Source of the DNA: Mesocentrotus franciscanus
Taxonomy: Eukaryota; Echinodermata; Echinoidea; Camarodonta; Strongylocentrotidae
Length of the DNA stretch: 64,000 bases
Assembly: GCA_037976565.1 (NCBI GenBank)
Contig: CP137682.1
Span: 2,606,867-2,670,866, forward strand
Direction: 5' to 3'
Part shown: positions 1 to 12,233 of the stretch, one piece after another
How the letters are laid out: each line of letters starts with the position of its first letter
Numbering within the stretch: position 1 is the stretch's first letter
Position numbers and translations under genes: made by a program
Notes under the pieces: model-generated
The model's input: the letters and a program-made list of their open reading frames with translations, nothing else
Database searches by the model: none
What the model was told of the DNA's origin: nothing

Positions 1-907
1 ATAAATCCAAGTTCTGAGAAAAACACGATTTTTTTAATTACCATAAAAACTAGTTAGCAATGTCAGTTTGGAATGATACTTTGGCTGATTACACTATTGT
101 ATGATACAAGCATAAAACCACTCTTAAAAAAATCTTAGTCTGCACAAATATTTTTCATGAATTTATGTTTTTTAAATTTTTGTGGATGTAGTACCTTTTG
201 GAACCGAAAATATTGCAGAGTGTACGTGCAAGTGGCAATGCATAACTTGAATGGATATAGTACCTTTTGGAACCGAACTGATTTTTAAATGTCATTTTTT
301 ACTTTTTTTCAATATACAGCTTTTTGGAGGTGTCAGTGTACATGTATGAGGCTACCTGAAATTTGTACATTAATGCAAAAAAACAAATTTTGATAAAAAT
401 GGATGTAGTACCTTTTGGAACTGAGCCCTTCATATAATAGTGAGAGCAATTAAGATATCACAAAAATGTGAATGTGACTTTAGTTACTCATGACATGCCA
501 ATCAAGTTAAACAATCAACTTCTTTATTTTCTCAAAGAATGATATGGTACCATTGTATGCAAGTAGAAGTAACATCGAATCTACAAACCAACACACATTA
601 TCCTTCAAGAAAACCCATTTTGTACAATTTCAGTATTCATTCAATTTTGATGTGGTATGCTGCCATATAGTTAAGACCTCTTTCCCTGTTCTGAAGATAA
701 AATTAATTATCTTCTCTTTCATTAACCTTCAAGTAAGAATGACATTTTGTGTGAAGCCTCATTGAATTCCAACTGAGCAGAACAGATGCAATCATTCATG
801 CAGTAGACATGCAGTAGACATGCAGCATTAAGATAGCTTTGATGCAAATATCAGGCAACAATTACATGTAATAGCTAGGTCCAAACAACAGTCCATACAT
901 CATTTAA
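1..907. repeat. non-coding stretch with a thrice-repeated 17-bp motif
   Basis: The motif TAGTACCTTTTGGAAC occurs three times on the plus strand, near 190, 260 and 405, each preceded by GGATGTA or GGATATA. The spacing is irregular (about 70 and 145 bp), so this is not a simple tandem array. The short ORF at 544-765 has no recognisable domain and is not supported. Nothing else is recognised here. Confidence 0.5.
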
Positions 908-1261
908 AGCCCCTCTATTAAAGTGTTGGGAGCCCAAAATTTGATGGAAAAAATTTCACTTAAATTGTATCACAATGTGAAAGAGGATGTCATTTAAGAC
1001 ACACTTCTGCAAAGAATTCCCCCCCCCAAAAAAAAAAAAATGTGTTTGAGGACAAATATTCATAAAAGAGCACATAATTTGGGTTTTCTGTTGTACAGTA
1101 CACAGAAAACCTAAATTTTGTATTCTTTCATCAATATTTGACTTCAAACACATTTGTTTTGAAAATCCTTGTCTTAAATGACATCCTCTTTCACATTATG
1201 ATACAATTTAAGTGAAATTTTGCTATCAAATTTTTTGGGCTCCCAACACTGTAGAGGGGCT
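908..1261. mobile_element. foldback MITE with TTAA target duplication
   Basis: The whole 354 bp folds on itself: the left arm starting AGCCCCTCTA is complementary to the right arm ending TAGAGGGGCT, with a centre near 1095 (TTCTGTTGTACAGTACACAGAA). TTAA flanks both ends (904-907 and 1262-1265), the footprint of TTAA-specific insertion as used by piggyBac-type transposases. It has no coding capacity. The arms differ by small indels, including a C/A run at 1019-1040, so it is not very recent. Confidence 0.8.
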
Positions 1262-1265
1262 TTAA

Positions 1266-1642
1266 GTTTGTTTTAATCATTGAGAAACCTCAAGTTTTCG
1301 AAACCATGAGTGCATCTGCACTGAAGAGGATATGTCCCTGAATGTTAAAACCATGAGCTAGCCTTAGAGGTTTTATATGGACCATCATGAGAAAATATTT
1401 ATATAACATATCCCTTTCATAATTGCAATTGAAATGTTAATCATTAACCTGAAATCAAACAATTTCCTTGCTCCTTCATCCTATACTTGTATCTGTAATT
1501 TTATTACAAAGAAAGAAATAAGCTTGATAATGGATGATTTATAAATGTAGGATGAATGCAGACCATGCCTGATGACTACAGATGAAACTCTAACCAACAA
1601 ATTAATGATGCAATGTGATTACTGAACATCATCAATGGGCCC
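1266..1642. other. unannotated non-coding stretch
   Basis: AT-rich sequence between two MITEs. No ORF with codon character, exon signal or repeat was recognised. Confidence 0.5.
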
Positions 1643-1997
1643 GTCTTCATCAGCTCGAGATTGCCAAATAACCGGCTATTTTAACTATCCCGATCGCGTC
1701 TTCATCAGCCCGCAGTTGCAATTAGCGGGATATTTGGTCGAGATAGTCATCCCATGATATCTTGGGCTAGTTTGCAAACTATCCCGCTATTTGGCAAAAT
1801 ATCCCACTAATTGTCCGGTGCGTCTTCACCAGCCCGAAGACTCGCACTATGCGCGAACGCTTAGCAATATTTCTCAAGCTCGAGATTCATGAATCTGGAG
1901 CTGATGAAGACGCGATTTTTAACTTCGGGCTTATTTCCAAAATCAGAAATAGCGGGCTACATGTACATGTATTTGGCAATCTCGAGCTGATGAAGAC
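1643..1997. mobile_element. MITE with 28-bp perfect terminal inverted repeats
   Basis: The ends are identical inverted repeats of 28 bp (GTCTTCATCAGCTCGAGATT at the start, then GCCAAATA). An internal sub-repeat, TCTTCATCAGCCCGCAG at about 1701, is shared with the related element at 4780-5094. No coding capacity. It is followed by two copies of ACACCTAATATGAAG. The target duplication is not clear. Confidence 0.75.
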
Positions 1998-2034
1998 ACA
2001 CCTAATATGAAGACACACCTAATATGAAGAGAGC

Positions 2035-2710
2035 CTTGAAGAATGATTTCAGCGGCAGCAATGTGAGCAGCACCATCTGCACATGTATGTATATGTCATG
2101 TTTGTAAGTCAATCTACCGGTAACTAACTTTTGATTGGGTATCACTTTAATATGAGGGAGAACAACAAAGAAAGGAAACATGAGATCCAATCATGGAATG
2201 TCTCAAACCTGAGTGCATTGGAATAAACCTTAGATGCTGACAGAGTTCACTTTCAATCCAACATTTAATAGATCATGTTCATTTCCATAACTAGCACATT
2301 CCAAGCTTGCAGTGTTGTTGCTAGATTGGATGCCAAAGTTTTACAATTTATCAATCTAAGAAAAACTTGCCTTTCTTCTTGAAAGTGAAATGGGTTTTAA
2401 AAAATTGTAAAGTTATTATGGGATATGGTCCATATATAATGGAGCAAAGTTTGTCTCCAAATGTACAATATAAATCTTGTCTCACTAACAAAACATGTTT
2501 TCGATATATGTTTTCAGTAGTCTTTGTACATGTAGCACCTTACATGAATAAGGCTTCTCTACAACATGTAACAAATCAATACCCTTGAATCAATGTGAAC
2601 TGGAATGCAAGCAGTAATAGATTTATATACAATAAATAGTAGCTGTACCTAATATCCCAATTACATAACAGTGTGATTAGTAACCAAGTATTTAAAGACA
2701 GTTCACAGGA
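2035..2710. other. unannotated non-coding stretch
   Basis: AT-rich sequence. The short ORFs here (for example 2367-2588) lack recognisable motifs and are treated as chance. Confidence 0.5.
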
Positions 2711-2712
2711 AG

Positions 2713-2820
2713 AGGCATTGATATCATAGAGATATCGACTGCTTTGAGAGGCATTGATATCATAGAGATATCGACTGCTCTGAGAGGCATTGATATTATG
2801 GAGATATCGACTGCTTGCCG
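2713..2820. repeat. 36-bp tandem repeat, three copies
   Basis: Three successive units contain AGGCATTGATATCATAGAGA followed by TATCGACTGC. Each unit carries a GATATC-rich imperfect palindrome. A reversed fragment, GCAGTCGATAT, occurs at about 2900. Confidence 0.8.
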
Positions 2821-3138
2821 CCCACCCATGCGCCCCTCAGGTTCATGGCAGGATGTGCACTTTCTCGAGAGCCAACAGCCAGACCTCGAATATTAAAGCA
2901 GTCGATATGTCTTTTATATGCCGAATTGAAACAAAAATCTACCAAGAATTCTTACCTTATCCTTTTATTGAGTAAAGAATGGTTGAAACATCACGGAAAA
3001 TCTTAGACACTGTCTGTTAATTTTCGCTGGAAAATGACTGAAACTTTCAATCATTTGGGAATCGCATACAAAAAGCACTGTATGGTGTCCGCGCTCACAC
3101 AAAGACAATGTTAACACGTAAACCAATGGAGATCGCAG

Positions 3139-3222
3139 TATGAGGCCACTTTTCAAAAGACTATTGACTGGTAGGCGGGTATGAGGGCACTTTTTAAAAG
3201 ACTATTGACTGGTAGGAGGGGC
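3139..3222. repeat. 42-bp imperfect tandem duplication
   Basis: Two adjacent units share GTATGAGG(C/G)CACTTTT and AAAAGACTATTGACTGGTAG. Confidence 0.7.
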
Positions 3223-3229
3223 ATGGCTA

Positions 3230-4775
3230 AAATCACGACTCCAATTTCGACCAATCGGATGGCTAGATTTCTAAAGTGAGGTATATAATCTTTTCTATTC
3301 TACTCCGATATGAACTCTATATCCTTGGCTGTATGTAGGCTATATGATAGGCTTACAAGCCCTCCCATTGTACTTGTACATATATGTACGATTAAATGCC
3401 CATAGAAGTTGAACAAAAAAATTGGCATAATTACATGTAGTAGAGTACAAGTCAACCATAAAACAATTTTGTTATATGAATTAATTTCAGAAATGCAAGG
3501 AAAGAATGGGATTTTAGATTTTAACCTGTTGAATACCAAACCTAATATAACGACATGTACAATGTATGTGTCACACCAAATTCAAATCATTAAAATAAAA
3601 AAAGTATAGACCTCTCTTTTAGGATTCATTAGTCCAGATCATTGGTATATAAATGGTATGAATTTCAAAAGCAATTTCATGCTTCATTACATATATTCCT
3701 GACCAGATTCCAAATCGAATTTCTATCAATATTGTATTCATTCAATAGTCACTTAATCTTTTGACTCCTGAATCCCCTCATTCCCATAAGCTTAACCACA
3801 TGGACCACTCAGTTCCAACATTCAATGGGTTAACATGATTCCCAGCAGAGGTTTGGGAGGTTTTTCTGACAGAAATCAAGGGCTTGGTGATAGACTGGTT
3901 AATGTAGGGGTAGCCCTACTACTGTTCTAAATGGATAGCACTTGACTGAATTACTGTACCTACTTCCTTCCTGTTGGCTTCTATTACTTCCCTATTGTTC
4001 GTTTACTTGGTTTGCATGGGTGAAGAGGAATACAGATGGACTGCATGGACCCTAGAAGAATAGGCTATTCAATTATTCATATCTTCTAGCCCGGGGGCGG
4101 GGGCGGGAGGGGGGGGGGGGTGTTGGCAAGGAAAGGGAGGAGAGGAAGAATTTGGAAGAGCACTAGATGCTGGCTTGCTCATTGTACAGTGTATGATTAC
4201 TTAATTAAGAAAGGGAGGAGTACAGATATATTGGACCCTGGATTGGAGACTCCCCTTGCCCTTCTGGCCCTCGATGTGTGGATGTTTTCTAGAAGGGGAG
4301 GGGGTGCATAGTGGTACCACTACAATGTAAATGTCCACTTTCCTATATATGTAATTGTTTTTAGTGGTGAGTTCTAAAGTTCTAAAGCCGTAAAGGGAGA
4401 TAGATATTACTGGATCCTAGATTACAATGTAGATGGGAAATATATATATATCACCCTGGACATGTAAATGAATTGAGGAGGGGTTGGGGGAGATGGAAGA
4501 GAAAGTACATGTACAGTAGTTGTCAGCTTATACCATTCCTGTAAAAACTACAAATACCCTACTTGTGTATTTTCTTATGTCCGTTTATAAATATTTGGAA
4601 CTCCCATGCCATTAGGGTTGCCTGATATTTATGGAGGTGTTTGTTTAAAAGTTATTTTCAGTTTTATAATATATATTCCACAAGAATATAATCTATATAC
4701 CTGTAATCTAAGTACATTGACAACAACAACAAATATTTGATACACCTATAAACTGCTTTTGCACAGGCATGTCTC
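3230..4775. other. non-coding stretch with a G-rich tract
   Basis: No gene is recognised. A strongly G-rich tract at about 4090-4122 (several G runs of 4 to 12) has G-quadruplex potential on the plus strand. The ORF at 4120-4311 runs through this tract and has no domain character. Confidence 0.45.
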
Positions 4776-4779
4776 AAAA

Positions 4780-5094
4780 GGCCTGTCTTCATCATCTCGA
4801 ACTTGCCAAATAACCCGCTATTTTAACTATCCCGATCGCAAATTAGCCAGTTAATTTGCGTCTTCATCAGCCCGCAGTTGCAACTAGCGGGATATTTGGT
4901 TGAGAAAATAACCCGAGAAATCTTGGTCTTGTTTCCAAAATATATTTGGGAAATAGCGGGCTAATTGCGCCCGTCCGAGCTGGTTTTAGACGAGCGTATC
5001 GGTCTGGTGAAGACGCAATTTGGAGCTTCGGGATAATATCCTGAGTCTGAAAAAAGCGGGTTATTTGGCAAACTCGAGCTGATGAAAACAGGCC
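4780..5094. mobile_element. MITE, second member of the 1643-1997 family
   Basis: Inverted ends of about 45 bp begin AGGCCTGTCTTCATCA on the left; the reverse complement of the right end begins AGGCCTGTTTTCATCA. Both continue into TTGCCAAATAACCCGCT. The internal segment around 4860-4905 matches the first family member (GCGTCTTCATCAGCCCGCAG). No coding capacity. Confidence 0.75.
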
Positions 5095-5821
5095 TTATGT
5101 CACCGTTTCAGTTACATGTAAATATGTACATGTACTGTCATTTTCATGAGGCTTTGGTATGATACAGTCAAAGGTATTATACACTGTAGGATTGAATATT
5201 ACAAACCAAACAGAGTATAATCAGTCAATTGAATATAATGCTCTATGATTGAAATAAAACTCCACTATCAAGAAGAACAGCAAGATATTTTCAATACAAT
5301 ATTACATTACATACATGTTATAGCTCTACAGGAATAAATAATAATAATGATATTTGGTTCTTGTATGACATGTAGCGCATCTCACATTATAACGTCTCTA
5401 TGCGCTTCCAAAGAGCTTTGGTAATTATTACCCTGGCTTTAGCATGGCTGCCATTATGACGCTCTAGAATTTCAAGGAATTAATTCCTGCCAGCTAGTAC
5501 CCATTTTCAGCATTGTTTAATATAGAGCATGTTTTATGCCAAATACATGGATAGTTCAACGCTGATTCACCTCTGTACTTGGCATGTATCAGCAACTTCC
5601 CAGCCAGCAAAAGGTGGTGATAAAACATACTACTGTACATGCACGCACACTGCAGGGAAAAATGAAAAAGTATGTCATTTGATGTTTTCATTATGCTACA
5701 TCATTCCTGTAGGCCTACATGAATGCGGAGGCAAACTTGACGATAATTTTGACATTACACCTTGCAAGTTACTCAGTCAATATCCATTAAGGTTAATTGT
5801 TGAGCTCATTTTGGAGTTTAA
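5095..5821. other. unannotated non-coding stretch
   Basis: No gene is recognised. A 144-residue ORF that starts at 5529 ends inside the following tandem repeat and is judged an artefact of that repeat. Confidence 0.45.
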
Positions 5822-6250
5822 TGCTCTTACGGCCTACTTGCAGAGGGCTGTTACTGTCATTGACCATACACTGCTCTTACGGCCTACTTGCAGAAGGCTG
5901 TTACTGTCATTGACCATACACTGCTCTTACGGCCTACTTGCAGAAGGCTGTTACTGTCATTGACCATACACTGCTCTTACGGCCTACTTGCAGAGGGCTG
6001 TTACTGTCATTGACCATACACTGCTCTTACGGCCTACTTGCAGAGGGTTGTTACTGTCATTGACCATACACTGCTCTTACGGCCTACTTGCAGAAGGCCG
6101 TTTATTACTGTCCATGACCATACACTGCTCTTACGGCCTACTTGCAGAAGGCTGTAACTGTCATTGACCATACATTGCTCTTACGGCCTACTTGCAGAAG
6201 GCTGTTACTGTCATTGACCATACACTGCTCTTACGGCCTACATGTACTTG
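5822..6250. repeat. 50-bp minisatellite, about 8.5 copies
   Basis: The unit starts TGCTCTTACGGCCTACTTGC and ends TCATTGACCATACAC. Starts are at 5822, 5872, 5922, 5972, 6022 and 6072, then about 6126, 6176 and 6226. The sixth unit has a small insertion (CGTTTATTACTGTCCA). Units are nearly identical, with GAAGGC/GAGGGC variants, suggesting recent or homogenised expansion. Because 50 is not a multiple of 3, the reading frame changes between units. Confidence 0.92.
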
Positions 6251-6449
6251 CAGGCAGTCAACCATTACATCTCATTTCTCATTTTGGTAAAAGTATGAAT
6301 TATTACAAGGTGCTCCTTGAACAGGGCATTTCATCTCTCTTCCTACCCATGTTTGCTTGATAGAGACCGGGTAAGAATTATAATGCTCTTGAAGTGCTTT
6401 TGTCCATCTCCTGCCAAAGAGGAACAATGCCTGCAAGATAAGGAAGTGG

Positions 6450-6556
6450 TTAACACTAATGACAGTCAAAATGACAGTCAAATTGGCAATGTCTTAGGCA
6501 GGAATCAGGATGGTATAGAAGTTTGACAGTCAAATTGGCAATGTCTTCGGCAGGAT
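6450..6556. repeat. duplicated segment with GACAGTCAAA motif
   Basis: GACAGTCAAATTGGCAATGT, followed by CTT(A/C)GGCAGG, occurs twice about 57 bp apart, with an extra GACAGTCAAA just upstream. A local duplication. Confidence 0.7.
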
Positions 6557-6559
6557 ATC

Positions 6560-7310
6560 AAAGGCGAAATACAGATCTCCTGTGCTAATTACGCTATAAG
6601 AGCTGGACAATATATATCTAAACTACATGTAAAGCAAAGATACACTAACAAAATGACTTGCACCTACATTACAATTGTTGGATCGCTGTGCTATCGATTC
6701 TATACTAGTACTATCTCAATGAATGTCATAGGCTGAATTTGTGGCTCCACTTCTTCACAGGCTCTGAGGGGCTTGATTTGTATTCTTATTCGTGGATTTA
6801 CATTATGTCAAGGTACCAGCAATTATCTCACAAACGGTTGAAGAGCTGATCATATGAACGCTCGGGAATAATGTCAAGCTGCTAAACACTCAACTAAACA
6901 GCCGCTAAAACCACAGTTTATCTACCTCTTTTTAAGAGGAAAAAAATACAGTGCTGAGAGTGATTTGTCATCTGAATTAGTCTGCTATCAGCCATCTTAA
7001 TTTAGTTCTTCTCTTATGACTCCCCAACCCCCTCCCTCAAAATAAAAGAAGAAATCAATGAGTAGCACATCATATACTTTACTTCAAGTATACTTTAGTT
7101 TCATAGCTAATATGCATCGTAACATTGGTGTAGTGGAGCATCCTCTTCTCAACTGTGTGCAAAATGACCATTATTTCATTAGCACTAAAGGGCAATCCGC
7201 CTTGATATTACACTGTACATGTAAGTTGGTTTTAATAGAAGCAGGAAATGAGAGAACAGATAAGTGAAAGTTTGAGATAAATCCTATTAAAAATAAGAAA
7301 GTTGGCAACT
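6560..7310. other. unannotated non-coding stretch
   Basis: No gene, RNA or clear repeat was recognised. Confidence 0.45.
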
Positions 7311-7312
7311 CT

Positions 7313-7339
7313 GGGACGTACCTTGCAAGGTACGTTCCC
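7313..7339. other. near-perfect short palindrome
   Basis: GGGACGTACCTTGC is followed directly by its near-complement GCAAGGTACGTTCCC, with one extra base in the right arm. Function unknown. Confidence 0.6.
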
Positions 7340-7499
7340 TTCCATTTGCTATGTACAATTGTACATGTACTTTAAAAAAAAATTAGAAATGTCTATTTGC
7401 CCTTGAAAAAAATTCAATCATACATGCACCCTAAATATAGTTTTTGCAAATATGTTTCTATAAAACCCCTGTATGAAAACTAGAATGAAATGTTATGAA

Positions 7500-8000
7500 A
7501 TTTCTGTAGAGAGGAAATTGGAGAAGACCTCACAAGATATGTCACGGTGTTGAAAATTTGTATTTCACTCAGGACAATTTTAAAATTTACAACTTTTCTA
7601 CTTTTAATCAGATATTGCTCACACTTGCTTTTCTTGTTTTTGGGGGCTTGTATGAATACCGGCTTATTATTAGGGTGGACTTCCCCTTTAAAGGGAAATC
7701 CAACCTTGATAGCAAACTACTCAAGGGGAAAACTGAAAAATCAAAGAAGCAGACCGGTGAAAGTTTGAATGAAATGGGACAAAAACAAGAAATTATGAAT
7801 TTGTTAAAGTTGTAATCACTAATCACTATAGGTATAGAGTGGTGAAGTGTGACGTCATCAAAAATCTATGTTTGGAATTTCTCAATTTTTTCTTTATTTT
7901 ACGAAAGACCACCAAAAATAATGTCCAAGTGTCGAAAACCACTTGAATAGGTTAAGTATTGGCTGAGATATGAACATCTGAATAAAAAGATTGCCTAAGG
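7500..8000. mobile_element. TTAA-centred, back-to-back MITE ends
   Basis: GGTGGACTTCCCCT meets AGGGAAATCCAACCT across a single central TTAA at 7697-7700. The two sides resemble ends of the same class of element as 16787-17559 (GAGTGGACTTGCCCT-TTAA), facing outward from a shared TTAA. The outer limits are uncertain. Confidence 0.4.
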
Positions 8001-8005
8001 GAACT

Positions 8006-8060
8006 CAGTGTTATATTGTTCTGGTTCATAACATTAGGAGCCAAAGCAATATAACACTGA
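8006..8060. other. hairpin with 13-bp arms
   Basis: CAGTGTTATATTG and CAATATAACACTG flank a loop of about 29 bases. No function is assigned. Confidence 0.65.
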
Positions 8061-8424
8061 AAAATGACTAAAATTTATATTTAAAAAGAAAATTTTGACT
8101 CAGCTAGAGCTACATGCAATACCGGTAATGCTATCCATAATGTATTTTGAGTAGTGCCCCAAGGGAGAAGGCACTTGGGAAACAAATATAAATTAGATAT
8201 ATTTGTGTACGCAACAAATGGAAGAGTTATCCCCAACTATGCCACAATTCACTGACAAAACTGCCAGTTTGAAATTTGCATGACTTACATCATTTACATA
8301 CATGTAGTAATTTCAAATTTCAAACATTCATAACTTTCTTATTATTGATCCAATTTATTCCTAACTTACATCATTCTGTTACTCCAATTTTTCTGCTATC
8401 ATAATATACATACATGTATGAAGG

Positions 8425-9052
8425 GGTGACCAAAGTTCGCGGACATTTTAGAACATATCACAAAATGTGATATTCGATCTATGATTTCTCATATTCTACA
8501 CAAATTTGTTTATTTCAATTATTACCAAACGAACGGCAAAGTTTTTTTACTACAAATTGGGTCAACTAGAAAATTTATCGTCGAAGGATTTCGGAGATAT
8601 CGCGATCTAAAAATTTGATGTCCGATCGTGCGCGCGCTGCATCAAAAAAGTCTTAAAAACAACGAGACCTAAGTTCACGCACGGGGGTTTACAGCTGATT
8701 TATACAAAAATGCTATACATCAAAAATAAGGTAATTTCATAATTTGCAAGGCAAGATATCATACAATCAGTTGGTACCACTCTTTACTTACAATTTTGAG
8801 GATATCTGCTCTCAAAATGAAGATATCCAAACCCTTCTCGGTAAGTTGATAATTTGTCGGAACGGATGCAAATGACTGCAAAATTTGCCGATCTTTTGTC
8901 AATATTTTCACAATTTCGCACCCAATTCCAAAGAAAATTTCGTTTCTGGGTAATTTTATGATCCTCTTTCCATTGGTGATATCAGATTTTCGAAATTTTA
9001 CCGATTTTTTGAGAAAGCGAACTTTGGTCACGCGCGAACTTTGGTCACACCA
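8425..9052. mobile_element. non-autonomous DNA transposon with short inverted ends
   Basis: The left end GGTGACCAAAGTTCGC is matched by the right end GCGAACTTTGGTCACACC. The right end carries a second adjacent copy of GCGAACTTTGGTCACG, an end duplication. The interior has no recognisable transposase. The ORF at 8759-9031 on the minus strand lies inside and shows no known domain. Confidence 0.6.
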
Positions 9053-9990
9053 TCATATATACAAATGAACTTATTATTACATGGGTTGGATTGTCATTTA
9101 ACCTTATATATTTCACATATTCTAGGTAGTGTGTAATTGATCTCACTATGACCTTTAATTTAGCTGAATAAAATTTGCACTGATTGTATAAATTGAAAAG
9201 CGCATTTTGTTGGATAATTAATTATATTGAAAGATGAATCCAGGAAATACCACAACACAATCCCCTGTCCTTAATTTATCATGAAGTTGTTTGTCCATGT
9301 CTACAGTCTTCATTCCCTTTCCTGTTATTTCTTCATAAATACAAAATTACAAATTGATACAAAGGTTGGATTGACTTTGAGATTGAATGTATACTGTGAC
9401 ATCAAGACATGTATACAAAGTGTTATGTTTTGAGATAGTATTTAGATCAATATTTAATCAATATGATTTTGCAACATACATGTTTACATAATAATCTTTA
9501 AGTTTTAAGAATCTATATGATTTTGCAACATTACCAAAGATGAAAAAAGCCAGTCAGTCACTCAATAGTGTCTGACAGTGAAGTCTAGCAAGTAAACGGG
9601 TTAATAATTTCAATATTAGGACACTGCTAATGTCTAAATTTCACAGATAGGACATACACGTACATGACATATTCATAATTCCTGCAAAGTTCTACAGAAG
9701 TTGATGTTGGCTGCAAAAGGGACATGGTATCTTTAAGTTAAAGCCCTTCCAGCAAACAGTACAGGTGCACGTGTACGGTATGATGATTAAGAAAAGAAAT
9801 CTCCAATACATGTAACAACCAATCTGAATAAAAATATAATTCAATTGGTTTCAAATAATTTATTTTGTTTTTAAAACAGCTTGAAAACATTCACATTAGC
9901 AATCAAATGACTGAATTACTTGGAATAACATCATCTATCATATTCATAAGAAATATAATACAGAAATACCATCATATTAACATTTTCAAC
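9053..9990. other. unannotated non-coding stretch
   Basis: AT-rich with ACATGTA microsatellite-like motifs. Nothing else was recognised. Confidence 0.45.
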
Positions 9991-9994
9991 TAGA

Positions 9995-12233
9995 AAAGTC
10001 AACGCAAAGCGTCGCATCCCCTCGCAGGGTACAAATGGCCTATATACGTCAGAACAAGTTACCTCCATTAGACTACCGGTATATTATTATATTACTAGGC
10101 AAGGAAGTTGACCACATTTTCACATATATAATTAGGTGTTTTTGCATATTTAATGAGCTCTGACCTTTCACCTTTGACCTACATACTCCGAAATCGAACT
10201 TAGGCTGTGTTTTGGTAAGTATGTACATGTACCTTCATATCAAATTTCATTAAAATCTGTCAAACATTATTAAAGTTATCGATCGGAAACCAGATTCGCA
10301 TATTTAATGAGCTATGACCTTTGACCTACATACTCGGAAATTGAACTTAGGCTGTGTTTTGATACCATGTACCTTCATATCAAATTTGATTAAAATCCGT
10401 CAAACATTACTAAAGTTATCGATCGGAAACCAGATTCGCATATTTAATGAGCTATGACCTTTGACCTACATACTCGGAAATTGAACTTAGGCTGTGTTTT
10501 GATACCATGTACCTTCATATCAAATTTCATTAAAATCTGTCAAACATTACTGAAATTATCGATCGGAAACCAGATTCGCATATTTAATGAGCTATGACCC
10601 TTGACCTACATACTCGGAAATTGAACTTAGGCTGTGTTTTGGTACCATGTATAGTCAGGTGGCTTAGTGAAATTATCGTTACTTGCCTGATAAAAGCACC
10701 ATTTTTGGTACAGGGCTCCCTTAGGACCTACTAAACGATATTAGGCTAGGAGCCCCCGGCAAAAAATTCATTTTAAGGGTGTGGGGGCAGGGGCGTCTTT
10801 TGGAGCCCCCAAATAATTTTATAACATTGATGTGTTGTTGTACAAATGCCATTTTTGGTACAGGGCTTCCTCAGTACTTACTAAACGATATTAGTGTAGA
10901 AGCCCCCTACAAAAATATCATATAAGGGCGTGGGGCGGGGGCGTGGCCTCGTAGCCCCCAAATAATTTAGAAGGTAATATAACATTTATATGTTGTTGTA
11001 CAAATGCCATTTTTGGTACAGCGCTTCCTTAGGACCTACTGAACGATATTAGGATAGGAGCCCCCGGCAAGAATATCATATAAGGGTGTGGGGCGTGGCC
11101 TCGTAGCCCCAAATAATTTAGAAGGTAATATAACATTTATATGTTGTTGTACAAATGCCATTTTGGTACAGGGCTTCCTTAGGACCTACTGAACGATATT
11201 AGGATAGGAGCCCCGGCAAGAATATCATATAAGGGTGTGGGCGGGCGTCACTCGTAGTCCACAAATAATTTGTAAGGTAAAAACATTGATTTGTTGTTGT
11301 ACAAACGCCACTTTTGGTACAGGGCTTCATTAGGACCTGCTGAATGATGGTAGGGTAGGAGCCCCCGGCATACATATTCATAAATGTGTGATTGGGGGCC
11401 CATGGCGTTTGTACAACAACAAATCAATGTTTAAATTACCTTACAAATTATTTGTGGACTACGAGGCGACGGCCCTGTCCCACACCCTTATATGATATTC
11501 TTGCCGGGGCTCCTACCTAATATCGTTTAGTAGGTCCTAAGGAAGCCCTGTACCAAAAGTGGCATTTCTACAACAACAAATAAATGTTATATTACCTTCT
11601 AAATTATTTGGGCTACACGACGCCCGCCCACACCCTTATATGATATTCTTGCCGGGGCTCCACCCTAATATCGTTCAGTAGGTCCTAAGGAAGCCCTGTA
11701 CCAAAATGGCATATGTACAACAACAAATAAATGTTATATTACCTTCTAAATTATTTGGGGCTACGAGGCCACGCCCGCCCAAAACCCTTATATGATATTT
11801 TTGCCGGGGCTCCCACCTAATATCGTTCAGTAGGTCCTAAGGAAGCCCTGTACCAAAAATGGCATTTGTACAACAACAAATCAATGTTATAAAATTATTT
11901 GGGGCTCCAAAAAGACGCCCCCGCCCCCACACCCTTAAATTGATTTTTTTGTCGGGGGCTCCTAGCCTAATATCGTTTAGTAGGTACTAAGGGAGCCCTG
12001 TACCAAAAATGGTGCTTTTATCCGGCAAGTAACGATAATCGATAAATTTGACGCTAAGCCACCTGACTAGTACCTTCATATCAAACTTCATTAAAATCTG
12101 TCAAACATTACTGAAGTAATATTGATCGGAAACCAAATTTGTTATGGACGCACGCACGCACGCACGGAAGGAAGGAAGGACGGACAGGGGCGTTTCTATA
12201 TCCCCTCCGACTTCGTCGGCGAGGGGATAAAAA
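9995..12233. repeat. dispersed repeat with internal 140-bp tandem units, split by a palindrome
   Basis: The left edge carries GTCGCATCCCCTCGCAGGG and the right edge TATCCCCTCCGACTTCGTCG, then GCGAGGGG. Between them lie units of about 140 bp containing CATATTTAATGAGCTATGACC, TTGACCTACATACTCGGAA and ATCGATCGGAAACCAGATTC, with starts near 10147, 10297, 10437 and 10577. The array resumes at 12073 after the inserted palindrome and ends in short ACGC and GGAA repeats (12150-12185). No protein-coding content is evident. This resembles tandem-unit elements I associate with marine invertebrate genomes. Confidence 0.65.
10652..12069. mobile_element. 1.4-kb palindromic element built of tandem sub-repeats
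   Basis: The ends are TAGTCAGGTGGCTTA and TAAGCCACCTGACTA. The flanking host repeat is interrupted exactly, with GTA duplicated on both sides (10649-10651 and 12070-12072). The left arm holds about five 150-bp sub-repeats, each with CATTTTTGGTACAGGGCTTC, ACGATATTAGG and GGAGCCCC. The right arm holds the same sub-repeats reversed, so the element is a giant foldback with a centre near 11390. It has no coding capacity; short ORFs inside (for example 11199-11381) are by-products. Confidence 0.85.

Noticed and set aside
1960..2000. Hammerhead ribozyme suggested by CTGATGA
   Set aside because: No GAAA core with a pairable stem II at the right place; the motif is part of the MITE end.
5529..5963. 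144-residue ORF
   Set aside because: Its C-terminal half is the 50-bp minisatellite read in successive frames; no domain and no codon bias.
5822..6250. CRISPR-like direct repeats
   Set aside because: Units are contiguous with no variable spacers, in an animal genome; this is a minisatellite.
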